Assembly: GCA_910587305.1 (NCBI GenBank) | Contig: CAJUKV010000011.1 | Location: forward strand, 26,770 to 90,769 | Direction: 5' to 3' | DNA length: 64,000 nucleotides | Origin: an uncultured Lachnospiraceae bacterium | GTDB lineage: Bacteria; Bacillota; Clostridia; Lachnospirales; Lachnospiraceae | Shown here: in pieces, positions 1-8,355 of the stretch | How the letters are laid out: the number at the start of each line of letters is the position of its first letter | Position numbering within the stretch: position 1 is the first letter of the stretch | Made by a program: the position numbers and the translations under genes | Notes under the pieces: generated by a model | Told to the model about the DNA's origin: nothing | Databases searched by the model: none | Seen by the model: only the letters and a program-made list of their open reading frames with translations

Positions 1-701
1 AGTTTCATGAAATTGAGAATGACAAGCTCTCCGAAAATGGGGTTATGGCGGAAAAAACAATGAATACTCTGCTTCACGTATTTGAAGCATACACGGAGCT
101 TTACAGGGTATCTAAAATGCCTGAGGTTAAGGAGAGACTGGAATGGATCATGGATACCTTTGCCGAAAAGGTCTATAATCCGTCACTGCACAGGCAGGAG
201 GTATTTTTTGACGCAGGGATGAATTCTATCCTTGATTTGCATTCCTACGGGCATGATATCGAGACAGCGTGGCTGATTGACAGGGGTGTGGAGGTTTTAG
301 GCGAAAAGAAGTATGAGGAAAAGATGAGTCCGGTCACAAAGGATTTGACCGGGCAGATTTATCAGACGGCTTTCGACGGACATTCACTTGCAAATGAATG
401 TGACAGAGGCGTTGTCAATGAACACAGAGTCTGGTGGGTACAGGCGGAGGGCGTGGTAGGATTCCTGAACGGATGGCAAAAAAGTACTGACAAGCCTCAG
501 TATCTAAAGGCGGCGGAGAGTATATGGGAATTTATTAAGACACATATCATTGATAAAAGAGAAAGTTCGGAGTGGTTCTGGGAAGTGGATAAGGAAGGAA
601 AGCCCTATGAGGGCAGGCCGATTGTTGAACCCTGGAAATGTCCTTATCACAATGGCAGAATGTGTTTTGAAGTATTGAAACGTTTGGGAACCGGAGCTTA
701 A
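1..701 (+). CDS. Cellobiose 2-epimerase, C-terminal part (5' end outside window)
   Basis: The reading frame is open from base 3, so this is the C-terminal part of a longer protein. It matches the AGE/cellobiose 2-epimerase family, which has an (alpha/alpha)6 barrel and turns mannobiose or cellobiose into the 2-epimer. Family landmarks seen are SYGHDIETAWLID, a VWWVQAEG segment and the terminal PYHNGRMCFEV, which carry the expected catalytic His and Glu positions. The next genes are GH130 phosphorylases that use mannosyl-glucose, the product of this enzyme, so a role in intracellular beta-mannooligosaccharide breakdown is inferred. The true start is not visible. Confidence 0.88.
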   Translation, partial: FHEIENDKLSENGVMAEKTMNTLLHVFEAYTELYRVSKMPEVKERLEWIMDTFAEKVYNPSLHRQEVFFDAGMNSILDLHSYGHDIETAWLIDRGVEVLGEKKYEEKMSPVTKDLTGQIYQTAFDGHSLANECDRGVVNEHRVWWVQAEGVVGFLNGWQKSTDKPQYLKAAESIWEFIKTHIIDKRESSEWFWEVDKEGKPYEGRPIVEPWKCPYHNGRMCFEVLKRLGTGA

Positions 702-855
702 AGGTAATAGTATTTGTGCTTGTGCCCAAATTTGTGAGCTATTGGCAGGAATGGAGATTAAAATGAAAAAAATGTGCATCCGGTTCTCAGACGGTTAAAA
801 ACCCTGAAAGCTTTTATGTCAGGTGCAGGGAACGGAGCACGGAAATGAGGCTTTT
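702..855 (+). other. Intergenic stretch with a vestigial leader-like element
   Basis: Bases 716-762 resemble the leader found before the hydrolase at 51958 (TTTGTGCTTG, then GCCCAAATTTG, then AATGGAG). Here the Shine-Dalgarno and ATG at 763 open a reading frame of only 11 codons before a stop at 796-798. No complete gene is seen. It may be a decayed leader or a short leader peptide. Confidence 0.35.
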
Positions 856-2034
856 ATGTTACATGAAAAATATTATGAGGAATTAAAAAAGTATGAAGCA
901 TTGGTTAACAGGAAGAATCAGGTAGATCCGGATTTTTATAATGGGGTTTATGATAAATATGTATATCCGGTTCTCACAAGGGAGCACATTCCCCTGACAT
1001 GGCAGTATGATTTGAATCCTGAGACCAATCCGTATTTTATGAAAAGGCTTGGCGTCAATGCGGTTATGAATTCAGGCGCTATTGAGCTAAACGGGAAGTT
1101 TTATCTGATTGCAAGAATCGAAGGGGATGACAGAAAATCTTTCTTTGGCGTGGCGGAAAGCGATAATGGCGTGGACGGTTTCCGGTTCTGGGACTATCCG
1201 ATTCTGCTGCCTGATACCTGTCCGGAGGAAACAAATGTGTATGACATGCGCCTTACCAAGCATGAGGACGGATATATTTACGGCGTTTTCTGTTCGGAGA
1301 GTAAGGATACGTCCGTAAATGACCTCTCCGCGGCGGTTGCGGCAGCAGGTATTGTGAGGACAAAGGATTTAAAGACATGGGAGCGGCTTCCCAATCTGGT
1401 CACATTAAATTCTCCTCAGCAGAGAAATGTAGTTCTCCATCCGGAATTTGTAAATGGGAAATATGCTTTTTACACCAGGCCCATGGATGATTTCATTGAA
1501 ACCGGTTCGGGCGGCGGCATTGGCTTTGGTCTATGCGACGACATCACACATGCGGTTATTGACGAGGAGAAAATGACCAGCCTGCGCAGGTACCACACCA
1601 TTACGGAGGCAAAAAACGGCGCCGGCGCAGTTCCCATTAAGACGGAAAAAGGCTGGATTCATATTGCCCATGGGGTAAGGAATACGGCGGCGGGGCTGCG
1701 CTACGTTATCTATGCTTTTGCTACGGATTTAGAAGATCCTTCTAAGGTGATTGCGGAGCCTTCGGGACTTTTGATTGGACCAAGAGGCGGCGAGAGAGTA
1801 GGGGACGTGTCTAACGTGGTATTTACCAACGGCGCGATTGCAAGGGATAACGGCGAGGTTTATCTTTACTACGCGGCCAGCGATACCCGTATGCATGTGG
1901 CGGTAACTACCATAGATAAACTGCTTGATTATGTATTCCATACGCCGATGGATCCGCTTCGCAGTGTGGAATGTGTTGCGCAGAGATGTAAACTTATCCA
2001 AAAAAATCTGGAATTTTTAAAGAATGAAGCATAG
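856..2034 (+). CDS. GH130 4-O-beta-D-mannosyl-D-glucose phosphorylase
   Basis: The 392-residue protein matches GH130 subfamily 1, which phosphorolyses Man-beta-1,4-Glc to mannose 1-phosphate and glucose in the cytoplasm. The expected general acid is Asp130 in VYDMRLTK, the same place as in characterised members. The ATG at 856 is chosen because GGAAATGAGG lies just upstream; a GTG at 823 would add 11 unconvincing residues. It follows the epimerase gene and precedes a second GH130, the usual arrangement in mannan loci. No signal peptide is seen. Confidence 0.9.
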   Translation: MLHEKYYEELKKYEALVNRKNQVDPDFYNGVYDKYVYPVLTREHIPLTWQYDLNPETNPYFMKRLGVNAVMNSGAIELNGKFYLIARIEGDDRKSFFGVAESDNGVDGFRFWDYPILLPDTCPEETNVYDMRLTKHEDGYIYGVFCSESKDTSVNDLSAAVAAAGIVRTKDLKTWERLPNLVTLNSPQQRNVVLHPEFVNGKYAFYTRPMDDFIETGSGGGIGFGLCDDITHAVIDEEKMTSLRRYHTITEAKNGAGAVPIKTEKGWIHIAHGVRNTAAGLRYVIYAFATDLEDPSKVIAEPSGLLIGPRGGERVGDVSNVVFTNGAIARDNGEVYLYYAASDTRMHVAVTTIDKLLDYVFHTPMDPLRSVECVAQRCKLIQKNLEFLKNEA

Positions 2035-2146
2035 TGTGAAGAAAAGTTCTAAGATGTCAAAAGACGCCATCTAAGAACTTTTAAAGCTTCACACTCAGAA
2101 GAATGCCTTGAAAAAACGCCTTAAAAAGTGGGTATTTTTTTCAGGA
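2033..2146 (+). terminator. Large hairpin and second T-rich stem-loop between the two GH130 genes
   Basis: AGTGTGAAG (2033-2041) pairs with CTTCACACT (2087-2095), and AAAAGTTCT (2042-2050) pairs with AGAACTTTT (2074-2082), giving a long stem that starts at the stop codon. A second A/T-rich stem-loop with seven T residues follows to about 2146. It could attenuate or terminate transcription between the genes, or protect the upstream mRNA end. Confidence 0.5.
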
Positions 2147-2179
2147 CAGACAAGTTGAGAAAGGAAAAGGATTATTTAT

Positions 2180-3202
2180 ATGAGTGAAATAAAGATGATA
2201 GCGCCGGCGGTAAAGAACGTACCATGGCAGGAGCGGCCGGAAGGGCTAAAAGACGCGCCGGTTTGGAGATATACGGAAAATCCGATTATAGGGAGGAATC
2301 CTGTGAAAGGGGTTGCCAGGATTTTCAACAGCGCCGTAATGCCTTACGGGGATGAATTTATCGGCGTATTTCGCGGAGAACAGACCAATGGCATCCCTTA
2401 TATTTATATGGGAAGAAGTAAAGACGCCATCCACTGGGAGTTTGACGAAAACAAGATTCCCTTCGTGGACGAGGAGGGAAAGCCCTTCATGCCCGTATAC
2501 GCTTACGACCCAAGGCTGGTGAAGGTGGAAGATACCTACTATATTATATGGTGCCAGGATTTTTACGGCGCGGCCATTGGAATGGCAAAGACCACCGATT
2601 TTAAAACTTTTACAAGGCTGGAAAATCCGTTTCTGCCTTTTAACAGAAATGCGGTTTTGTTCCCAAGAAAAATAAACGGCAATTTTGTCATGTTAAGCCG
2701 GCCTTCTGACAGCGGGCACACGCCTTTTGGCGATATTTTTATCAGTGAAAGCCCTGATTTGGTTTACTGGGGGAAGCACAGACATCTGATGGGCAAAGGC
2801 AATGAATGGTGGGAATCTCTGAAAATCGGCGGCGGGGCGGCGCCCATTGAAACCTCCGAAGGGTGGCTTTTGTTCTACCACGGCGTGAGCGGAACCTGCA
2901 ACGGGTATGTTTATTCTATCGGGGGAGCGATTTTGGATTTGGACAATCCTTCTATTGTGAAATACAGATGCGAAAATTTCCTGATTACGCCGGAAGAATG
3001 GTATGAGGAAAGAGGGTTTGTGCCTAACGTGTGCTTCCCCTGCGCTACCATTCATGATCCGGAAAGCGGTAAAATCGCGATTTACTACGGCTGCGCAGAC
3101 AGCTATGTGGGACTTGCGTTTACACAGTTTGAGGATATTGTGGCTTATATCAAGGAGCACAGCGTGGTGACGCAGTCGGATACGGAAATTGGCAAAAGAT
3201 AG
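2180..3202 (+). CDS. GH130 beta-1,4-mannooligosaccharide phosphorylase
   Basis: The 340-residue protein matches GH130 subfamily 2, which removes mannose from the non-reducing end of beta-1,4-mannooligosaccharides with phosphate, giving mannose 1-phosphate. The expected proton donor is Asp110 in AYDPRLVK. Five-bladed propeller segments such as NAVLFPRKINGNFVML and GGGAAPIETSEGWLLFYHG are present. There is no signal peptide, so it is cytoplasmic. It should work after the transporter and alongside the epimerase and the first GH130 enzyme. Confidence 0.9.
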   Translation: MSEIKMIAPAVKNVPWQERPEGLKDAPVWRYTENPIIGRNPVKGVARIFNSAVMPYGDEFIGVFRGEQTNGIPYIYMGRSKDAIHWEFDENKIPFVDEEGKPFMPVYAYDPRLVKVEDTYYIIWCQDFYGAAIGMAKTTDFKTFTRLENPFLPFNRNAVLFPRKINGNFVMLSRPSDSGHTPFGDIFISESPDLVYWGKHRHLMGKGNEWWESLKIGGGAAPIETSEGWLLFYHGVSGTCNGYVYSIGGAILDLDNPSIVKYRCENFLITPEEWYEERGFVPNVCFPCATIHDPESGKIAIYYGCADSYVGLAFTQFEDIVAYIKEHSVVTQSDTEIGKR

Positions 3203-3231
3203 ATAAAAGGATGTAAGGGGAGATTTTTGGT

Positions 3232-4344
3232 ATGCAGGATGTAAAGGGATTGCTTCACAGGGGAAACTGGCACAGGCTGAAAGAGTGTATGAAAAAGGCA
3301 AAGCGGGGAGAAAGGATAATAACCGGTTTTTTAGGCGGTTCTATTACGCAGGGAAGTCTTTCTTCTTTGCCGGAATTATGTTATGCTTATCTTGTATATG
3401 AATGGTGGAAAAGGAAATTCCCACAGTCGGAAATTCATTTTATCAATGCAGGGATTGGCGGAACTACTTCACAGTTTGGAGTGGCCAGGGTAGAGGAGCA
3501 CCTGTTAAAGTATCATCCTGATTTCCTGTTAATTGAGTTTGCAGTCAATGATGAGGATACGGAATTTTTTGAGGAAACTTATGAGGGCCTTATCAGGAAA
3601 GCTTATGGGCACGTTTGCCGCCCGGCCGTCCTTTTGATGAATAATGTCAGGTATGATAACGGGACATGTGCGCAGGCGCGGCATGTCAAGGTGGCCAGGG
3701 CCTATGACCTTCCCATGGTGAGCATGAAAAGCGCCATCTGGCCGGACATATGCTCGGGCCGCCTTAACGCAAGCGATATCTCCCCGGACGGACTGCACCC
3801 CAATGACAGGGGGCATCAATTGGTAGCCCGGGAGGTTATCGCCTTTTTGGAAAAGGTGTTTGGGGAAATGGAGCGGGAGGAAGGGGAAAGTTCTTTTGAA
3901 GGAGCCCTGATGCCGTCCCCCGTTACGGCAAATGCTTACGAAAATGCCTTCCGGTATCAGAATGATAACTGCCAGCCGAAGTCAGAGGGATTTTTGGCGG
4001 ACTTATCCCCTCAGGAGGGTATTACAGACATTTTTAAAAAGGGATGGACTGCCTCTCGAAAGGGAGATAAAATCAGGTTTGAAGTTTCCGGTACGGAAAT
4101 CGCGGTGCAGTACAGGAAATCCGTAAATAAGCCGGCTCCCGTTGCCAGGGTTATCGTGGATGGGAAGGAAGAGGATGCTGCAATTTTAGATGGAAATTTT
4201 GACGAAGACTGGGGAGACTGCCTGTATATTGACACCATTGCCCGGCATATAAAAGCCGGAAAACATATGGTAGAGGTTGAGATTGTAGAGGCTCACGAAT
4301 TCGACGCCGTGCCTTTTTATCTGGTGTCCGTGATAGCTGCCTGA
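3232..4344 (+). CDS. SGNH/GDSL acetylesterase, probable mannooligosaccharide deacetylase (CE17-like)
   Basis: The N-terminal SGNH hydrolase fold shows all four blocks: GGSITQG with nucleophile Ser37, GIGGTTSQFG with Gly77, FAVND with Asn106, and DGLHPND with Asp186 and His189. A beta-rich C-terminal half (about residues 240-370) could be a carbohydrate-binding jelly roll. Similar two-domain esterases (CE17) occur in Lachnospiraceae mannan loci and remove acetyl groups from mannooligosaccharides. Function is inferred from domains and from its place between GH130 and mannose-6-phosphate isomerase genes. No signal peptide is seen, so it should act inside the cell. Confidence 0.75.
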   Translation: MQDVKGLLHRGNWHRLKECMKKAKRGERIITGFLGGSITQGSLSSLPELCYAYLVYEWWKRKFPQSEIHFINAGIGGTTSQFGVARVEEHLLKYHPDFLLIEFAVNDEDTEFFEETYEGLIRKAYGHVCRPAVLLMNNVRYDNGTCAQARHVKVARAYDLPMVSMKSAIWPDICSGRLNASDISPDGLHPNDRGHQLVAREVIAFLEKVFGEMEREEGESSFEGALMPSPVTANAYENAFRYQNDNCQPKSEGFLADLSPQEGITDIFKKGWTASRKGDKIRFEVSGTEIAVQYRKSVNKPAPVARVIVDGKEEDAAILDGNFDEDWGDCLYIDTIARHIKAGKHMVEVEIVEAHEFDAVPFYLVSVIAA

Positions 4345-4384
4345 ATTTGTGAGCTGCCCGTAAGAATGGAGGATAAGGATTAAG

Positions 4385-5323
4385 ATGAACTCAATATTAT
4401 TTTTAAACCCCGTGTTCAAAGAAACGATATGGGGAGGCAGTAAGCTGAGAGAGCAGTACCATTATGACATTCCCAGTGACACTACCGGCGAATGCTGGGC
4501 CATAAGCGCGCACCCCAACGGGGACTGTACCGTGAAAGAAGGGGAATATGAGGGAATGACTCTCTCCGGGCTTTGGGAAAAGCATCCGGAGCTGTTTGGC
4601 AATTGCGGGCTGGACAGGTTCCCGCTGCTTACGAAAATTATTGACGCCAGGGAAAATTTAAGCATTCAAGTACACCCGGATGACGCCTATGCGGGGGAGC
4701 ATGAAAACGGTTCTCTGGGAAAAACGGAGTGCTGGTATATTCTGGACTGTCCAACGGATGCAGCTCTCATAATCGGTCACAACGCGAAAACCGAAAAAGA
4801 GTTGGAGGATATGATAAGGCAGGGAAAATGGACGGAGTTTATCCGCGAGATTCCGGTAAAAAAAGGAGACTTTATCCAGATTAATCCCGGCACGGTGCAT
4901 GCAATTAAGGGCGGCATCATGCTTTTAGAGACACAGCAGAGCAGCGATATTACCTATAGGGTATATGATTATGACAGATTAAGCGATGGCAAGCCAAGGC
5001 AGCTTCATATTGAGCAGAGCATTGACGTGATCACCGTGCCCGCCCTTTCGCCACAGGACAGTGTGAGACAGGCTGCGGATCTTCCGGCTAATGTGATGAA
5101 TGAACTGATTTCCTGCGATTATTATAAGGTATGGAAATTGGAGGTGACAAAGCCCGTATCCGTGGAACAGACGCATCCTTTCCTGATTATGAGCGTCGTA
5201 GAGGGCGAGGGAAGTGTAAACGGACGGAAGATAGCAAAAGGCGATCATTTTATTGTGCCCGACGGTTTCGGAAATGTGGACTTGGAAGGAAATATGGAGC
5301 TTATCGTATCTTCCATAAAATAA
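4385..5323 (+). CDS. manA: Mannose-6-phosphate isomerase, class I
   Basis: This 312-residue cupin enzyme interconverts mannose 6-phosphate and fructose 6-phosphate. Zinc ligands expected for the type I family are visible: Gln95 and His97 in IQVHPDD, Glu115 in GKTECW, and His172 in GTVHAIKGG. It closes the mannan operon and sends mannose from the phosphorylases into glycolysis. The ATG at 4385 follows GGAGGATAAGG. The gap before it carries a short AATTTGTGAGCTGCCC segment that recalls the leader repeats described elsewhere in the window. Confidence 0.93.
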   Translation: MNSILFLNPVFKETIWGGSKLREQYHYDIPSDTTGECWAISAHPNGDCTVKEGEYEGMTLSGLWEKHPELFGNCGLDRFPLLTKIIDARENLSIQVHPDDAYAGEHENGSLGKTECWYILDCPTDAALIIGHNAKTEKELEDMIRQGKWTEFIREIPVKKGDFIQINPGTVHAIKGGIMLLETQQSSDITYRVYDYDRLSDGKPRQLHIEQSIDVITVPALSPQDSVRQAADLPANVMNELISCDYYKVWKLEVTKPVSVEQTHPFLIMSVVEGEGSVNGRKIAKGDHFIVPDGFGNVDLEGNMELIVSSIK

Positions 5324-5476
5324 GAATGACTGTAATATAGGTATTTTTGCAGCTGTTTGGCCGGATCTGCACATTTATCTATCTTCATACGACACAGATA
5401 AAATTGAAACGAAACTTTAAGACAAATGGGGACGTGCTCCGATTGGTCAATCAGCGGCTATAGGATTGGGGGACGT

Positions 5477-5908
5477 ATGACAAAGGAACAATTTTTTAGA
5501 TGGAATGTTATAACGAACTTATGTATAGCCTTGTCAGTTAACACGGCGGCTACCTTATTAGCCGGAGGGGATACGATTTCCGGATGGATTATAGGGTGCT
5601 GCATGGCATTTGCCATTAATACGGTGGAAGCGATTATCATACCGGCAGGCAGAATAGCCAAATGGTTTGCGGAGGATATCTGTAAATCCCAGCCGGGAAA
5701 GCCGGTGGAATTTGTCGCCCGTAATTTTATGATCAACGCAATTTATGTCACAAGCGTAAGCTTTTGTATATCCCTGATACGTGTGGGCATCAGGCCGGAG
5801 GTAGTTTCAATCTGGTGGAGAACATATCCTGTGCTGCATGTGGTTGGTTTTATCACCAGCATGATCATAGATAAACCGGTGATGTATATAGCTTTAAAGA
5901 CGAAATAA
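5477..5908 (+). CDS. Small hypothetical membrane protein
   Basis: The 143-residue product has about four hydrophobic segments (near residues 10-30, 33-53, 82-102 and 115-140), so it is probably an integral membrane protein. I do not recognise the family. The ATG at 5477 follows GGGGGACGT; an upstream in-frame ATG at 5426 lacks a ribosome binding site. It follows manA after about 150 bases and is followed by a terminator at 5925-5957. Confidence 0.6.
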   Translation: MTKEQFFRWNVITNLCIALSVNTAATLLAGGDTISGWIIGCCMAFAINTVEAIIIPAGRIAKWFAEDICKSQPGKPVEFVARNFMINAIYVTSVSFCISLIRVGIRPEVVSIWWRTYPVLHVVGFITSMIIDKPVMYIALKTK

Positions 5909-5924
5909 ATAAACTGCGAAAAAC

Positions 5925-5957
5925 AGGGGACGAGCCTTTATCAGTTTGTCCCCTTTT
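5925..5957 (+). terminator. Rho-independent terminator after the small membrane protein
   Basis: AGGGGAC (5925-5931) and GTCCCCT (5948-5954) form the stem, followed by TTTT. Confidence 0.65.
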
Positions 5958-5964
5958 CGATTTG

Positions 5965-6108
5965 GTTACTATTCACGGCCTCAAGGCCGCTCATAGTAAC
6001 ATTCGGGGCGATATTTCGAGTTTTGCTACGCAAAGATCGCCCCTCACACCTGCATCATGTTCTCACGGAATGCGCAGCCTGTGCGCATTCCTGACCGTGA
6101 ATAGTAAC
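5965..6108. repeat. Palindromic cluster with 14-bp terminal inverted repeat
   Basis: GTTACTATTCACGG (5965-5978) is the exact complement of CCGTGAATAGTAAC (6095-6108). Inside are three further hairpins: GTTACTAT/ATAGTAAC (5965-5972 with 5993-6000), GGGGCGAT/ATCGCCCC (6005-6012 with 6036-6043) and GGAATGCGCA/TGCGCATTCC (6067-6076 with 6082-6091). An open frame across it is judged accidental. It looks like an intergenic structured repeat or a non-autonomous mobile element. Confidence 0.75.
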
Positions 6109-6147
6109 TTGATTTGTAACTTTATTGCGTTAAAAAGAAGAAAAGGC

Positions 6148-6176
6148 TTAACAGATAAAGAAAAATATTATATACT
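6148..6176 (+). promoter_or_regulatory. SigA-type promoter for the aminotransferase
   Basis: TTAACA (6148-6153), a 17-base spacer and TATACT (6171-6176) lie about 100 bases upstream of the gene at 6277. Confidence 0.75.
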
Positions 6177-6276
6177 TACCATTGGCTTAAACAGGTTTTA
6201 AAGGAAGAATTGTCAGCGCCGCAAAGCGCATGCCGGGAAGCTTAAACGAGAATAAAGGGAAGGGGCAGAAAACAAT

Positions 6277-7470
6277 ATGGTATCCAAAAAATATAAAGAC
6301 ATGTTGCGAAATAAATCAATTATCCGTCAGCTTTCGGAGTTTGCAACGGCAAGGGGGGCGGAAATAGGGTATGAGAATGTATTTGATTACAGTTTGGGAA
6401 ACCCTTCCGTTTCTCCGCCCCAGAAGTTTACGGACACAATGATAGATTTGCTCAAAAACAAAAATTCCGTAGAGCTGCACGGCTACAGTCAAAGCTTAGG
6501 GATCCCGGCGGTGCGGGAGAAGATTGCGGACTATTTGAACGGCCGCTTTGGCATGAACTATGGACGGGAACATATTTTTATGTCCACAGGGGCGGCAGGG
6601 GCCATCGCCCATGCTCTCAGATGTGTGACGGAGCCGGGGGACGAGGTGCTGACTTTTGCCCCCTATTTTACAGAATACCAATCTTATATAAACTTAAGTG
6701 GGGCAATTATGAGGGTGGCGCCTGCCAACTTAGAGGATTTTCAGGTTAACTTTGAAGCTTTTGAGGAAATGCTGACAGAGAAGGTTACGGCCGTTTTAAT
6801 TAATACGCCCAATAATCCCTCGGGGGCTGTGTATACGTCAGAAACTCTTAAGAGACTGGCGGATATCATGACGGCAAAAGAAAAAGAATACGGACACGAC
6901 ATTTTCCTGATTTCCGACGAACCCTACAGGGAAATTGTATTTGCAGGAACGGAGGCGCCCTATGCCACAAAGTTTTATCCCAATTCCATCTCCTGCTATT
7001 CCTATTCCAAGTCCCTGTCCATACCGGGGGAGCGGCTTGGGTATGTGGCGGTAAATCCTGACTGCACGGATGCGGAGTACATTGCGGATATGTGCGGACA
7101 GGTTTCAAGGGGGATAGGGCATAATTGCCCGCCTTCTATCATTCAGCTTGCGGTGGCGGAATGCTTGGATATCACATCGGATCTTTCCGTATATGAAACG
7201 AATATGAACATATTATATAAGGAGCTCACTTTACTTGGGTTTGAGTGCGTAAAGCCCGGGGGGACCTTCTATATATTCCCCAAATCACCCGAGAAGGACG
7301 CGGTTGCTTTTTGCGAGAAGGCAAAGAAGTATGATTTGGTTTTGGTTCCCAGCGACGGCTTTGGCGTGCCGGGATATTTCAGGATGGCCTATTGTATCGA
7401 TACGGAAAAGGTTGTGCGTTCCCTGGAGGCATTTCGCAAACTGGTTAAAGGGGAGGGCTATTTTCAGTAA
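6277..7470 (+). CDS. PLP-dependent aminotransferase, class I/II
   Basis: The 397-residue fold type I enzyme has the PLP lysine at Lys245 in SYSKSLSIPGERLGY, and NTPNNPSGAVY and ISDEPYREI motifs of the aspartate aminotransferase superfamily. Substrate cannot be deduced from sequence alone. It has its own promoter and GGAAGGGG ribosome binding site, and is followed after 30 bases by a patatin gene, so the two may be cotranscribed with uppP. Confidence 0.85.
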   Translation: MVSKKYKDMLRNKSIIRQLSEFATARGAEIGYENVFDYSLGNPSVSPPQKFTDTMIDLLKNKNSVELHGYSQSLGIPAVREKIADYLNGRFGMNYGREHIFMSTGAAGAIAHALRCVTEPGDEVLTFAPYFTEYQSYINLSGAIMRVAPANLEDFQVNFEAFEEMLTEKVTAVLINTPNNPSGAVYTSETLKRLADIMTAKEKEYGHDIFLISDEPYREIVFAGTEAPYATKFYPNSISCYSYSKSLSIPGERLGYVAVNPDCTDAEYIADMCGQVSRGIGHNCPPSIIQLAVAECLDITSDLSVYETNMNILYKELTLLGFECVKPGGTFYIFPKSPEKDAVAFCEKAKKYDLVLVPSDGFGVPGYFRMAYCIDTEKVVRSLEAFRKLVKGEGYFQ

Positions 7471-7500
7471 AACAGGTTGCCTAAAGTATGGAGGACTAAG

Positions 7501-8355
7501 ATGTTTGAAGCAGGTTTGGTTTTGGAAGGCGGCGGGATGAAGGGCGTATACACCTGCGGCGTTACCGACTTCTTTTTGGATAAGAAACTGGAATTTCGTT
7601 CCTGCTATGGCGTTTCGGCGGGGGCGTGTTGTCTGTGCAGTTTCTTATCTAAGCAAAGGGGCAGAGGCTATCATGTGATTGTAGATTATCTGGAAGATAA
7701 AAATTATTGTGGTATTTACAGTCTGCTTAAGACAGGGGATCTGTTTGGGGCGCAAATGTGCTACCACACCATACCGGAGGAGTTGTATCCTTATGATTAT
7801 GAGGTTTATAATCAGTATCAGGGAACCTTCTACAGCGTAGTTACAAACATAGAGACCGGGCGGGCCGAATATATACCTATTAAAGATATGAAAAAGGATA
7901 TTGAGGCGATAAGGGCGTCTGCATCCCTGCCGCTGGTGTCAAGAAATGTAAAGTGGAAAGGAAATCTTTATCTGGACGGAGGGATTTCGGATGCCATTCC
8001 TTTACGCAGGTCCATAAAGGACGGCAATAGAAAGAATGTGGTAATTATGACCAAGGAAATCGGTTACCGCAGAGAGCCCTCCTCCATGATGCCGCTGATA
8101 AAGCTTTATTATAGGAAATATCCCAAGGTCTATGCACTGATGAAAAACAGGCATAATGCTTATAACAAAACCCTGGATTTTATTGCCCGTCAGGTAAAAG
8201 CAGGAAACGTCTTTTTAATTCAGCCTAAGCACAAAAGCGATGTGGGGCGTATTGAAAAGGATAAGGCAAAGCTGGAGGCGCTTTACAGGGAAGGATATCG
8301 GGATGCTGAAAATTGTTATGAGAGCTTATTAAAATTTTTGGAGGATGACAAATGA
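7501..8355 (+). CDS. Patatin-like phospholipase
   Basis: This 284-residue protein has the patatin signature: GGGMKG oxyanion loop, GVSAG with nucleophile Ser39, and LDGG with catalytic Asp159. It is probably a cytoplasmic or membrane-associated lipid acyl hydrolase. The ATG at 7501 follows ATGGAGGACTAAG. Its last codon overlaps the start of uppP (ATGA), pointing to translational coupling with a lipid-carrier enzyme. Confidence 0.87.
   Translation: MFEAGLVLEGGGMKGVYTCGVTDFFLDKKLEFRSCYGVSAGACCLCSFLSKQRGRGYHVIVDYLEDKNYCGIYSLLKTGDLFGAQMCYHTIPEELYPYDYEVYNQYQGTFYSVVTNIETGRAEYIPIKDMKKDIEAIRASASLPLVSRNVKWKGNLYLDGGISDAIPLRRSIKDGNRKNVVIMTKEIGYRREPSSMMPLIKLYYRKYPKVYALMKNRHNAYNKTLDFIARQVKAGNVFLIQPKHKSDVGRIEKDKAKLEALYREGYRDAENCYESLLKFLEDDK

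Noticed and set aside
5962..6201. 79-residue open frame on the plus strand
   Set aside because: It lies wholly across the palindromic cluster and a promoter, has no ribosome binding site, and its sequence simply follows the inverted repeats.
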